This document shows, piece after piece, positions 1 through 7,993 of a stretch of 64,000 nt of DNA. The notes below the pieces were generated by a model, which was not told where the DNA came from, ran no database searches, and saw only the letters and a list, made by a program, of their open reading frames with translations. Every line of letters begins with the position of its first letter. Position 1 is the stretch's first letter. The position numbers and the translations under genes were made by a program. This DNA is from Mucilaginibacter sp. OK283 (GTDB lineage: Bacteria > Bacteroidota > Bacteroidia > Sphingobacteriales > Sphingobacteriaceae): positions 1 through 64,000 of the forward strand of contig NZ_FODR01000004.1 of the NCBI RefSeq assembly GCF_900110415.1, given 5' to 3'.

Positions 1-135
1 ATGTACTAATATACTAATAATCAATATTTTAATCAATATTTCAAAGAACTTAATTCTAAAGCCACTGTTGGCTTGTTTAGTTGTGCAACAGTCACGGTTA
101 TAGCAAATGGGGATTGTGGGCGAATTGTTTTTTTT

Positions 136-849
136 TTACTGTGCTGATATTGCTTTAGCAGCTTCAACAATAACAGATGCAACGATCCCGGGCTGCGACA
201 TGAAGATAACGTGACTGCCTTTAACTTCGGTTACTTGTGTATTCGACCGGCTATACATATTTCTTTGTATGTCCGGGTTAATGCTTTTATCTTCAGTAGC
301 GATCAGGCCATAAGCAGGTTTGTGCCTCCAGGCAGCATCGGTGATGGGGCTTACAAAGCCTTTGGCATAAAAAGCACCCTGAGAAGCATACATAAACGCT
401 GCTTCATCCGCATCGATATCTGCACAAAAGCCTGCATGATATTTATCTTTGTCATAGTATACAATTCCTTTCTCATCCGGAGGAAGCACGCCGTTCTCAG
501 GTGCAGGCGGAGCAGTTTGTAACCATTGCAGGGCAGATTCGCCATTATCCGGCTGAAATGCTGCGATATAAACCAGGGCGGCAACATTTGGATGATTACC
601 AGCTTCGGTGATCACAGCGCCACCCCATGAGTGTCCGGCAAGGATGGCTGGGCCACCGATCCTATCAAGAGCAACGTGTGTTGCCAAAACATCGTCTTCC
701 AATGAGGTTAGCGGGTTTTGTACAACCGATACGTTATACCCTTTTTTAGTTAATTCGCTGTAAAGCGCTTTAAATCCTGAACCATCGGCGAATGCGCCAT
801 GTACCAATACTACATTTTTTACTGTTTGAGATTTTGCTTGAGTTTCCAT
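136..849 (-). CDS. alpha/beta hydrolase, small esterase-like
   Basis: A 237-residue cytoplasmic alpha/beta hydrolase with no signal peptide. The catalytic serine is in the elbow AGHSWGG (Ser about residue 74), the oxyanion-hole strand is VLVHGAFADG (residues 14-23), the acid is probably the Asp in IATEDKS (about 187) and the base the His in GSHVIFMSQP (about 213). The layout matches the short esterase / hydroxynitrile-lyase-like branch of the fold, which cleaves small esters; the substrate cannot be told. The ATG at 849 follows an A-rich leader containing an 8-bp tandem repeat. It appears monocistronic, because the next upstream sequence is a decayed zone. Family confident, substrate unknown. 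Confidence 0.88.
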   Translation of the reverse strand: METQAKSQTVKNVVLVHGAFADGSGFKALYSELTKKGYNVSVVQNPLTSLEDDVLATHVALDRIGGPAILAGHSWGGAVITEAGNHPNVAALVYIAAFQPDNGESALQWLQTAPPAPENGVLPPDEKGIVYYDKDKYHAGFCADIDADEAAFMYASQGAFYAKGFVSPITDAAWRHKPAYGLIATEDKSINPDIQRNMYSRSNTQVTEVKGSHVIFMSQPGIVASVIVEAAKAISAQ

Positions 850-850
850 T

Positions 851-879
851 TTTTTAAGTTTTTAAGTTTTTAAGTTTTT
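851..879 (-). repeat. 8-bp tandem repeat (TTTTTAAG x3) in the 5' leader
   Basis: Three back-to-back copies of TTTTTAAG plus a partial fourth lie directly upstream of the hydrolase start codon. On the mRNA this gives AAAAACTT units running into the ATG. A change in copy number would alter leader length and the A-rich ribosome-binding context. It may be simple low-complexity leader sequence. Confidence 0.6.
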
Positions 880-896
880 TGTTTTTGTTGACGATA

Positions 897-904
897 CAAA
901 GATG
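897..904 (-). promoter_or_regulatory. possible -7 box (CATCTTTG) for the hydrolase
   Basis: Read on the minus strand, CATCTTTG followed by TATCG matches 7 of 8 positions of the Bacteroidota -7 consensus TAnnTTTG and lies about 48 bp before the start codon. No good -33 TTG is seen. The same core, TTTGTATCG, recurs in the better promoter near 40300. Confidence 0.3.
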
Positions 905-1049
905 CGGTGAATACCTGCCCCGGGCTATTAGTGGAATTCCCGGTTAGTTGTGATTATTTCCCTTTTTTAAATTTTAAGATGCTTCTACCGTGAAATTGTC
1001 GAGGATTGCATAAATACAGTCAAGTCTGGGAAGCAGGATAGCCGGAATT

Positions 1050-1279
1050 TTGTATCAACAAAATGATATAAGGCAGAAAAAAACTATTCTGATCACCAGC
1101 GCGTCCTCCGGAATTGGGCGGGAACCCGCCAACTGTTCCAGCAAAAAGATTCGAATATTATCGCTACGACGAGCTCCCCCAAAAATGAACCGGAACTTAA
1201 CCAATTGCCGAATACCCAGGTCGCACGGCTCGATGTGCAGAACCGATCATCTATTGCCGAGGCCATTGATGTGGGTTGA
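1050..1279 (+). pseudogene. short-chain dehydrogenase remnant, frameshifted and truncated
   Basis: The first part reads KKTILITSASSGIGRE, the nucleotide-binding start of a classical SDR (TGxxxGIG form). One base appears lost near 1131-1133. In the next frame the protein continues as LFQQKDSNIIATTSSP and then VARLDVQNRSSIAEAI, the expected following SDR strands including the D-V pair, and stops at 1277-1279. Only about 75 residues of a normal 240-280 remain, and no catalytic YxxxK follows. The apparent start is TTG. It is a dead gene fragment, not a working dehydrogenase. Confidence 0.75.
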
Positions 1280-1732
1280 CAGATGTAATTTCCCTTAAAA
1301 TACTATCGAATTACAGGAGGCCAGAATCGGAATTTAGAGAAAAAATGGAGGACGCTATCTGCGAGCTGCATATGTTAAAGCAGAGTGTTAAAGAATCATA
1401 ATGATTTTGGACTAACAAAACATTAACCACTTTTAATAAAAAAACCCATTTACATAGCGCAAATGGGGTTTAAAGGTGACCTTGCGACCGCAATTCTCGA
1501 ACACCTTTATAGAGGATTTGAAGAAATTGGCATTTATGGCTAATTATGTTTAAGTACTGTACGACTTGAAATATTATTCGATGGAATTGGATGTTGATGC
1601 AGAGCTGACCAGGCTTTTAGTACTGGCCCTGAAGTTTTTTCGCATGCCTTTTTTATGGGTTGGGCGAGGTGCAAGCCTCAACATTATCCAGAGATATCTC
1701 TATCTCACGATATGTATTTGTGATAAGACTTA
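1280..1732. other. non-coding or decayed stretch with short open frames
   Basis: No recognisable gene. Short frames on the plus strand include 1345-1401 (18 codons), 1465-1545 (26 codons) and 1581-1736 (51 codons, beginning MELDVDAELTRLLVLALKFF). The last runs into the stop of the convergent split gene. A weak hairpin (CCCATTT at 1445-1451 with AAATGGG at 1461-1467) is present. The region may be decayed coding DNA, in keeping with the SDR remnant beside it. Confidence 0.4.
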
Positions 1733-2454
1733 TTAAATAAGATTCCAATTATCTCTTATTTCAATAGTGGCCATTTGGAGTCCGAGTTCACTGTTCTTGA
1801 CATCCGCAATAGTGTAGATACGGCGGGCGGCCACATCGACTAGCATACAGCTTTTAGGTTGGAGATTTAAGCCCTTATTTTCAAAGAAGGTTTTTAGCAC
1901 GTGAAGTTTAACCTCAGCCTCTTCTTTTTTTAATTTTTCCGATGAGAAGTTGAATTTTAAAAACCCAACTTGATCACCTAACTGGTCCGACAGCAGCATA
2001 TCGGCTACGGCCCCAATCTTAACCCCATTCTTAGTAATAGCGCTCGTTCTTTGGCTAAGGTTGCTGTTAAGCGTATAATTATTTAAGATCGGCGTCAACA
2101 AAAACTCCATCGCAACAATACCATCCAAACCTTTTGCAGAGAATACCCTGTTTTTGTGGTCGTCTTTTTTCACAGGGTAGATAGGGCCTCTTTCTTCCAA
2201 ACAGCCGACTGACGGCTGAACTCTTCGAAGTACAACTCGTACTGGTCTTTAAAGTTGCCCGAAAATAATTCGCAAACCAATTTTCTGGCCATTTCATAAA
2301 ATCTTGGAATATAATCGGGCGGGTATTTACATCCCAATAAGATGCGTTTCTTGCCTTTTTCAGTCGCCACTATGTATCGCGAAATCATCGTCAAAGAGAT
2401 CCTCGGTTCTTTGACCACCTTCTGTACCTTTACCTCGATTTCATCTGCCATCAT
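1733..2454 (-). pseudogene. unknown protein split by an apparent frameshift
   Basis: Two minus-strand frames appear to be one gene. The upstream piece (2454 to 2170, 94 residues) starts at ATG and ends in SRQSAVWKKEALSTL. The downstream piece (2200 to 1733, 155 residues) has only TTG as a start and overlaps the first by 31 bp in the -1 frame. Joined, they give a protein of about 240 residues. The second half has alternating strand-like stretches (GAVADMLLSDQ, VGFLKFNFSS, SCMLVDVAARRIYTI), faintly like a PD-(D/E)XK nuclease core (D, then FLK in place of ExK), but this is not secure. No clear slippery heptamer is seen at the junction, so mutation or sequencing error is likelier than programmed slippage. 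It sits divergently 434 bp from the OLD-UvrD-SbcDC operon. Family not recognised. Confidence 0.5.
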
Positions 2455-2888
2455 AATAGTAAATATATAGAAAAACTAAATATTTTAGTAATTTATTTCA
2501 GCCAGTCCGAAATTGCTATAAAATTGATTTATTCGATTTGAGAAACTTAGTAGAGGGGAACCCGAGTTGGAGGAATATGCCATAGTTGCAATGAATACCA
2601 TAATGAACCATTATAATAAGATTGAATTGTTATTTTCAGTATTTATTATATTTAACAAAATACTTCTATATTTAATAAACCTTATTATGATGAAACCATT
2701 GATTATTTCGTTTTTATTACCAATTTTTCGAAAAGCCTCCAGTATTTTAAATATAAGCCATCTTTTTTATCAGGCTGCCTCCACCTCTTTTTCAATAAAA
2801 GAATAAGAAAATGAAGAAAAAAATGTTCAGGTTATCTTCTGAATATTTTGACAATGTTCTTTGTTAAAATTTTAATTCCTGAAATAAC
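2455..2888. other. AT-rich divergent intergenic region before the OLD-UvrD-SbcDC operon
   Basis: This 434-bp AT-rich gap separates the split gene on the minus strand from the four-gene operon on the plus strand and should hold promoters for both. I see no exact TAnnTTTG box. Short open frames here (for example 2567-2806) have low-complexity translations and no start context, so I do not treat them as genes. Confidence 0.4.
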
Positions 2889-4871
2889 ATGTTTGTCAGT
2901 CAACTAAAAATAAAAGGTTTTCGCTCTTTCGGGAGCGAGACAACCATTTTCGTAAAAAAAGACCTTGCTGCGTTTATCGGCCTTAATAGTTCTGGTAAAA
3001 CGTCTGCGTTAGATGCGCTGCGAAAGGTCTTCGGCACATCTAATGAACGGGATATTCGACTTGAAGATTTCCATATCAAGAAAGATGAGGATCCCGCGGA
3101 AATTGAGTCAAGAGAATTATCCATTGAAGTTAAAATAGACTTCGAAACAGAGGAAAAGGAAAATATTCCCCACTTTTTCAGCTATATGGTGGTGGATGAG
3201 GAGGGAGCCGACCCTTATCTGCGCATACGCCTCGAAGCCAACTGGCAAAAAATTGCCTATGAACCGGAAGGCAGTATCGATATTAAGACCTACTACATCA
3301 AGATCTCGGAAGATGACACAGGTGAAGAAATAAAGCAACTCGTACCATCGCACTTTAAAATGCTATTCCAAATATTGTACGTCCCGGCAATTCGCCGCCC
3401 AGCCGAACAATTGAAGTATGCATCAGGAAGCATTCTTTACCGCGTACTCAGGAAAATAAAGTATGAGGATGAGTTCAGGGAGAAATTCGACGAAACGATT
3501 GCGGGTATAAATGAGGATTTCCGGGAATTGCCTGAATTGATTACTGTGGAAAAGGCGATCAGAGGTTACTGGGAGAGATTTCATAAGGATGAACGCTATA
3601 AAGATACAGAACTCGGTTTTGGCGGAAGTGATTTCGATTCGATCCTTAAAAAAATAGAGATTTCCTTTAGCCCGACGCCAACCCACCGAAAGTTCAACAT
3701 AGAGGACCTCGGTGAGGGATACAGGTCATTATTCTATTTGACTTTGGTCTGCGCATTACTGGAAATTGAAGAGAAATTTGCGGAAAAGGAAGACGAGGAG
3801 AGCATCGGCATCAACAGGCCCTTAATGACTATCCTGGCCATCGAGGAACCGGAAAATCACATTGCTCCTCAATTGCTGGGCCGGGTGGTAAGTATTCTGA
3901 AGGAGATTGCAAAAAGAGCCAATTGCCAGGTGGTTTTGTCCTCCCATACTCCTGCAATTGTCAAACGACTTGATCCGGAATCCATCCATCACTTCAGGAT
4001 CACCGAAGAATTTGAAACTCAGGTTAGCGGCATCGTCCTGCCAAAAAAACTCGACGAGGCTTATAAATACATAAAGGAGGCTATTTATAATTATCCGGAA
4101 ATATACTTTTCAAAGCTGGTGGTGATCGGTGAAGGAGATACCGAAGAGGTCGTGTTCAACAGGCTCATGGAAGTCCGTAACACGGACTTTGATGACAATA
4201 TTATCACCTTTGCCCCGCTGGGCCACCGGTTCGTCAACCACATCTGGCGATTGCTCAAAGCACTGAATATTCCCTATCTGACATTGCTCGATCTCGATAC
4301 GGAGCGGTACGGTGGGGCATGGGGGCGGGTAAAATATGCCCTCAACCAGTTGATCGAGAATGGAGTTGATAAAAATGAATTATTGAAGTTAAGTGATGGC
4401 AGTATTTTGAGCGATGAGGAACTTGAAAAAATGCATGAATGGACACTGGACACGAAAAAGCTAAGGGAAAACCTGGAATCCTGGGTTAACTTCCTGACTG
4501 AATACCGCGTTTACTTTTCTGCGCCGCTCGATCTGGACTTTTTGATGCTTGAACATTATACGGATTTTTATAAAAAAGCGATTCCCAAAGGCGGAGGACC
4601 GGAAATTCCGGACAAGGATGACGAACCGGACGAATTTGAAAAGAAAATAGAAACGGGTATCCACGCAACCTTAAAGTCGGACAGCGCCACCGCCGAAACC
4701 TATTCCGAAGATCAAAAAGAACTGATGATTTGGTATAACTACCACTTTTTAGGGCGGGGAAAACCGTCGACGCATATTCACGCCTTGTCCTTGATGACTA
4801 ACCAGGACGTCCTTGATAATTTACCGCCGGTAATTGACACCATTTTTGATGAGATTCAATCACTGCTTTAA
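2889..4871 (+). CDS. OLD-family ATPase/TOPRIM endonuclease, GajA-like
   Basis: A 660-residue protein with an N-terminal ABC/SMC-type ATPase and a C-terminal TOPRIM nuclease. It opens with the typical LKIKGFRSFG strand. Walker A is GLNSSGKT (residues 31-38), a signature-like segment is EDLGEGYRSLFYL, Walker B is LAIEEPENH (about 317-325), and a switch His is in LSSHTPAIV (about 350). The TOPRIM domain follows, with VIGEGDTEE (about 410, metal-binding Glu) and LLDLDTE (about 466, the DxD pair). This order defines OLD nucleases. Followed by a UvrD helicase it matches class 2 OLD proteins, of which GajA of the Gabija anti-phage system is the studied case. GajA is usually about 580 residues; this one is longer at the C-terminus. 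It is the first gene of a four-gene operon, with 8 bp to the helicase gene. Confidence 0.85.
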   Translation: MFVSQLKIKGFRSFGSETTIFVKKDLAAFIGLNSSGKTSALDALRKVFGTSNERDIRLEDFHIKKDEDPAEIESRELSIEVKIDFETEEKENIPHFFSYMVVDEEGADPYLRIRLEANWQKIAYEPEGSIDIKTYYIKISEDDTGEEIKQLVPSHFKMLFQILYVPAIRRPAEQLKYASGSILYRVLRKIKYEDEFREKFDETIAGINEDFRELPELITVEKAIRGYWERFHKDERYKDTELGFGGSDFDSILKKIEISFSPTPTHRKFNIEDLGEGYRSLFYLTLVCALLEIEEKFAEKEDEESIGINRPLMTILAIEEPENHIAPQLLGRVVSILKEIAKRANCQVVLSSHTPAIVKRLDPESIHHFRITEEFETQVSGIVLPKKLDEAYKYIKEAIYNYPEIYFSKLVVIGEGDTEEVVFNRLMEVRNTDFDDNIITFAPLGHRFVNHIWRLLKALNIPYLTLLDLDTERYGGAWGRVKYALNQLIENGVDKNELLKLSDGSILSDEELEKMHEWTLDTKKLRENLESWVNFLTEYRVYFSAPLDLDFLMLEHYTDFYKKAIPKGGGPEIPDKDDEPDEFEKKIETGIHATLKSDSATAETYSEDQKELMIWYNYHFLGRGKPSTHIHALSLMTNQDVLDNLPPVIDTIFDEIQSLL

Positions 4872-4879
4872 TTGAAAAA

Positions 4880-6748
4880 ATGATCAAAGCGATAAAAAAA
4901 GAAGATTGGGTTCCGGCGGATGGCTTCGAATTGGAGGACAATGCACTAACCGTGGTAAAATCTACCGGTAATTCGTTGGTTCTTGCAGGCCCTGGTGCCG
5001 GAAAAACGGAACTGTTGGCGCAAAGAGCGAGCTATTTGCTGCAAACGAATGCATGTACCTTCCCCGGAAAAATATTGGCGATCAGCTTTAAGCGGGACGC
5101 TGCATTTAACCTGCGGGAACGCGTAAAGCTGAGGTGTGGCGATGACCTGTCGCGCCGCTTTGATTCGATGACTTTCGATTCCTTTGCCAAACAAATTCTG
5201 GATAGGTTTAAAATGGCGTTGCCATCGGATTATAGCATTGATGCCGATTATGAAATATCGATGAAGGACACCGAAACGTTGAGTTACTACCAGCTGGCCG
5301 ATCCCGACAACAATTACGACCAGCGCCAGCCCCTGGCGCTTGCTACCTTAAAAAAGCATACCGCATCAAGTCTGCCTCTACACGCGAAAGGCGCTGCAAA
5401 CAGGCTGAGAAAGGAGGTGTGGAAAAGCATGCTGGCGGAAACACCGTCAAAGCTCAATTTTAAAATGATAATGCGGCTTGCCGAGTTAATTATCAACAAA
5501 AACCCCAAAATAAAGGCGTACCTGCAGCAAACTTACCAGTATGTTTTTTTGGACGAGTTCCAGGACGCGACTGACCTGCAATATGATTTTTTTAAGGCCT
5601 GTTTTTTGGGAAGCGATTCCATTTATACCGCGGTGGGCGACGACAAGCAAAGGATCATGCTTTGGGCGGGTGCACTCGATGCTGTGTTCGAAGATTTTAT
5701 GAATGACACAGGGGCCGCCAAAGTTTCGCTAAAAATGAATTTCCGCTGTGCCCCCAGGCTGGTAAAGTTGCTGAACCATTTAACTGAACATCTTCTTGGC
5801 AAAGATGATTTTGCAACTCCTTCCAAAAAATGGGACCCGGATGCGGGGGAATGCTTTGTCTGGGTCTATAACAATCCGCAGGAAGAGATGCAGTCGCTCC
5901 TGGAAGAAGTAAAAAGCTGGGTGGATGCCGAAGGGCTGAATCTTCGTGACATTTGCATCCTGGTTAAACAGCAATTAGGAAGCTATGCCGGAGGCCTGAT
6001 AAGGTATTTCAACGAACATGGTGTGAAAGCAAGAGACGAAAATGCTTTTCAAGATTTGCTGACACAGGAGATAACTCAATATATTGTGAGTGCGCTCTAT
6101 TTGATTTTCGGCAAAAAACAGGCCGAATACAAAAAAACTGCGCTCTCTTTTCTGAGTAATATCCACACCGAATTTGAAGACGAACAACTGTTACGGCTGG
6201 AAAGCAGTTTTCATCAATTCATAAAAAAAGCAACAAAATCGTACGCCGCAAAGGAGATTACGGAAGACTTGTTGTCACGACTGATTGAGGAGATTGTTTC
6301 TTTTGCCGGAAGAGACAGGATAAAAGCCTTTTATCCTGCTTATAAGAATGTCAAATACCTCAACGATCTGATAAAAGACATTCTGGAGAAAATGGTCGAA
6401 AGCGGCGTTTACGCAAGCGACATGCCTGCTGCTCTAGATCAGTTGACGGGGAAAGACACTATTCCGGTAATGACGGTTCATAAAAGCAAAGGGCTTGAAT
6501 ACCATACCGTGATTTTTATCGGCCTCGAAGATGGCGCCTTCTGGAAGTTTCAGGACAATCCCGATGAGGATAAATGCACATTTTTTGTTGCGCTCTCGCG
6601 GGCAAAGCAACGTGTGGTCTTTACATTTTGCCATCAAAGGCCCGATAAAAACGGCAGGATGCGCAGCCAGTCAACCGAGAATATCGGCGAAATCCTTGCT
6701 ACCCTCGAGAGTTCGAAAATTGTTACCATAGAAGAAAAAAATAAATAA
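4880..6748 (+). CDS. UvrD/PcrA-type SF1 helicase, GajB-like
   Basis: A 622-residue superfamily 1A DNA helicase with every core motif visible. Motif I is AGPGAGKTELL (about residue 36), Ia is ILAISFKRDAAFNLRERV, motif II is LDEFQD (about 224), motif III is GDDKQRIMLWAG (about 253), motif IV is NFRCAPRLVKLL, motif V is TVHKSKGLEYHTV, and motif VI is VALSRAKQRVV (about 570). It is shorter than housekeeping UvrD or PcrA (about 720), which fits the accessory helicases paired with OLD nucleases (GajB type, about 500). It starts 8 bp after the OLD gene and its stop abuts the sbcD start with no gap, so the proteins are probably made together. In Gabija the helicase partner joins the OLD ATPase-nuclease in a complex. 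Confidence 0.87.
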   Translation: MIKAIKKEDWVPADGFELEDNALTVVKSTGNSLVLAGPGAGKTELLAQRASYLLQTNACTFPGKILAISFKRDAAFNLRERVKLRCGDDLSRRFDSMTFDSFAKQILDRFKMALPSDYSIDADYEISMKDTETLSYYQLADPDNNYDQRQPLALATLKKHTASSLPLHAKGAANRLRKEVWKSMLAETPSKLNFKMIMRLAELIINKNPKIKAYLQQTYQYVFLDEFQDATDLQYDFFKACFLGSDSIYTAVGDDKQRIMLWAGALDAVFEDFMNDTGAAKVSLKMNFRCAPRLVKLLNHLTEHLLGKDDFATPSKKWDPDAGECFVWVYNNPQEEMQSLLEEVKSWVDAEGLNLRDICILVKQQLGSYAGGLIRYFNEHGVKARDENAFQDLLTQEITQYIVSALYLIFGKKQAEYKKTALSFLSNIHTEFEDEQLLRLESSFHQFIKKATKSYAAKEITEDLLSRLIEEIVSFAGRDRIKAFYPAYKNVKYLNDLIKDILEKMVESGVYASDMPAALDQLTGKDTIPVMTVHKSKGLEYHTVIFIGLEDGAFWKFQDNPDEDKCTFFVALSRAKQRVVFTFCHQRPDKNGRMRSQSTENIGEILATLESSKIVTIEEKNK

Positions 6749-7993
6749 ATGAAATTCATCCATACCGGCGATTGGCATTTGGGGCAGCTGTTTTATGAAT
6801 ATGATCGTTCGTACGAGCATCTGTCTTTTTTAACTTTCCTGGAGGGAGTTATCAGAGACCGCCAGACAGATGTCTTACTCATAAGTGGCGATGTATTTGA
6901 CCAGTCTAATCCTTCCGCCGCTTCGGTAAGAATGTTTTACACATTCCTCAACAAGGCAGTTAAAGCTAACCCTGAGATTCAGATTGTCATCATAGCAGGC
7001 AACCATGATTCGCCGTCCAGGCTTGAGTCGCCCAAGCCATTACTGGAATCGTCGAATATTCACATAGTGGGTTTGGTCGAAAAAGACGGTGAGGGCAATA
7101 TTGATTATGAAAAACTCATCATTCCATTGAAAGGCAATAACGGGGAAACAGAAGTATTTTGTCTTGCTGTGCCTTTTTTGAGAATGGGTGAATATCCGGT
7201 CATTACAGAATGCAGCGACCCTTATGCGGAGGGTGTGTCAGAGGTTTATAAAAAGACCTACGAACTTGTCGTTGGTAAAAAGCATGCAGATCAATCGGTG
7301 GTAGCGATGGGGCATCTGTTCGCCGCGGGCGCACAGCAGTCGTCAGATGATGACCAGGAAAGGCCGATATTGGGCAATATCGAGTGCGTATCAGCGGCCG
7401 CGTTTCCAACCGGGTTGGCGTATGTGGCGTTGGGACATATACATAGGGCGCAAGTGATCGGTGGTCACGGCCACATCAGGTATTGCGGCACACCTGTGCC
7501 CATGTCATTCACAGAAAGTAATTACAGGCACCAGGTGCTTTCTTTTGAAATAAATAACCGGACGCTGGAAAATCTTGCTCCAATTGATGTCCCTGTCTCA
7601 ATTCCGCTTCTTCGGATCCCGGCGGCGCATCAGCCGTTTCACGAAGTCATTTCTCTGATAAACGGGTCGCCGGACAGTGATGAAGATTTGGTAAATGCTC
7701 CTTACCTGGAAGTGCGGGTATTATTGGAAGGTCCCGAGCCGGGTTTGCGGTATAAGATTGAAAACGCACTTAAAGGTAAATATGCAAGATTGGCAAAAAT
7801 CGATATCAAATATCTCCAGGCAGGGATCGAGGCGAAAACGCAGGAATTAGCGGGTAAAAAGCTTGAAGATATCCGGCCGGTCGAGGTATTTACAAGAGTA
7901 TATGAAGCAAAGTATCATAGCCCGGTTCCCGAAATATTAGCGGGTCTTTTTAACGAGGTTCTGATAGAAGCGTCTTCGGAGGAGGAAAAATGA
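6749..7993 (+). CDS. sbcD: exonuclease subunit SbcD (Mre11-like phosphodiesterase)
   Basis: A 414-residue Mre11/SbcD nuclease. The metallophosphoesterase motifs appear in order: HTGDWHLGQ (residues 5-13), ISGDVFDQ, IAGNHDSPSRLESP, MGHLFAAGA and ALGHIHRAQ; these bind two Mn ions. The C-terminal cap is present and the length is normal for SbcD. With SbcC it forms an ATP-controlled nuclease that opens hairpins and trims blocked or protein-bound double-strand ends. The start ATG follows the helicase stop directly, and its own stop overlaps the sbcC start by 4 bp, implying coupled translation. What is unusual is its place downstream of an OLD-UvrD pair. Confidence 0.93.
   Translation: MKFIHTGDWHLGQLFYEYDRSYEHLSFLTFLEGVIRDRQTDVLLISGDVFDQSNPSAASVRMFYTFLNKAVKANPEIQIVIIAGNHDSPSRLESPKPLLESSNIHIVGLVEKDGEGNIDYEKLIIPLKGNNGETEVFCLAVPFLRMGEYPVITECSDPYAEGVSEVYKKTYELVVGKKHADQSVVAMGHLFAAGAQQSSDDDQERPILGNIECVSAAAFPTGLAYVALGHIHRAQVIGGHGHIRYCGTPVPMSFTESNYRHQVLSFEINNRTLENLAPIDVPVSIPLLRIPAAHQPFHEVISLINGSPDSDEDLVNAPYLEVRVLLEGPEPGLRYKIENALKGKYARLAKIDIKYLQAGIEAKTQELAGKKLEDIRPVEVFTRVYEAKYHSPVPEILAGLFNEVLIEASSEEEK

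Noticed and set aside
1..135. Possible gene end at the window edge
   Set aside because: All frames hold stops and no motif is visible in the first 135 bases.
1465..1545. tRNA-like or small RNA segment (TTCTCGAACACC)
   Set aside because: No acceptor and anticodon arms can be paired around it.
2170..2200. Programmed -1 frameshift in the split gene
   Set aside because: The overlap lacks an A_AAA_AAG or X_XXY_YYZ slippery heptamer in the upstream frame; mutation or sequencing error is simpler.
2567..2806. Open frame of 79 codons before the OLD gene
   Set aside because: Low-complexity hydrophobic translation from AT-rich DNA, a non-ATG start and no match to any family I know.
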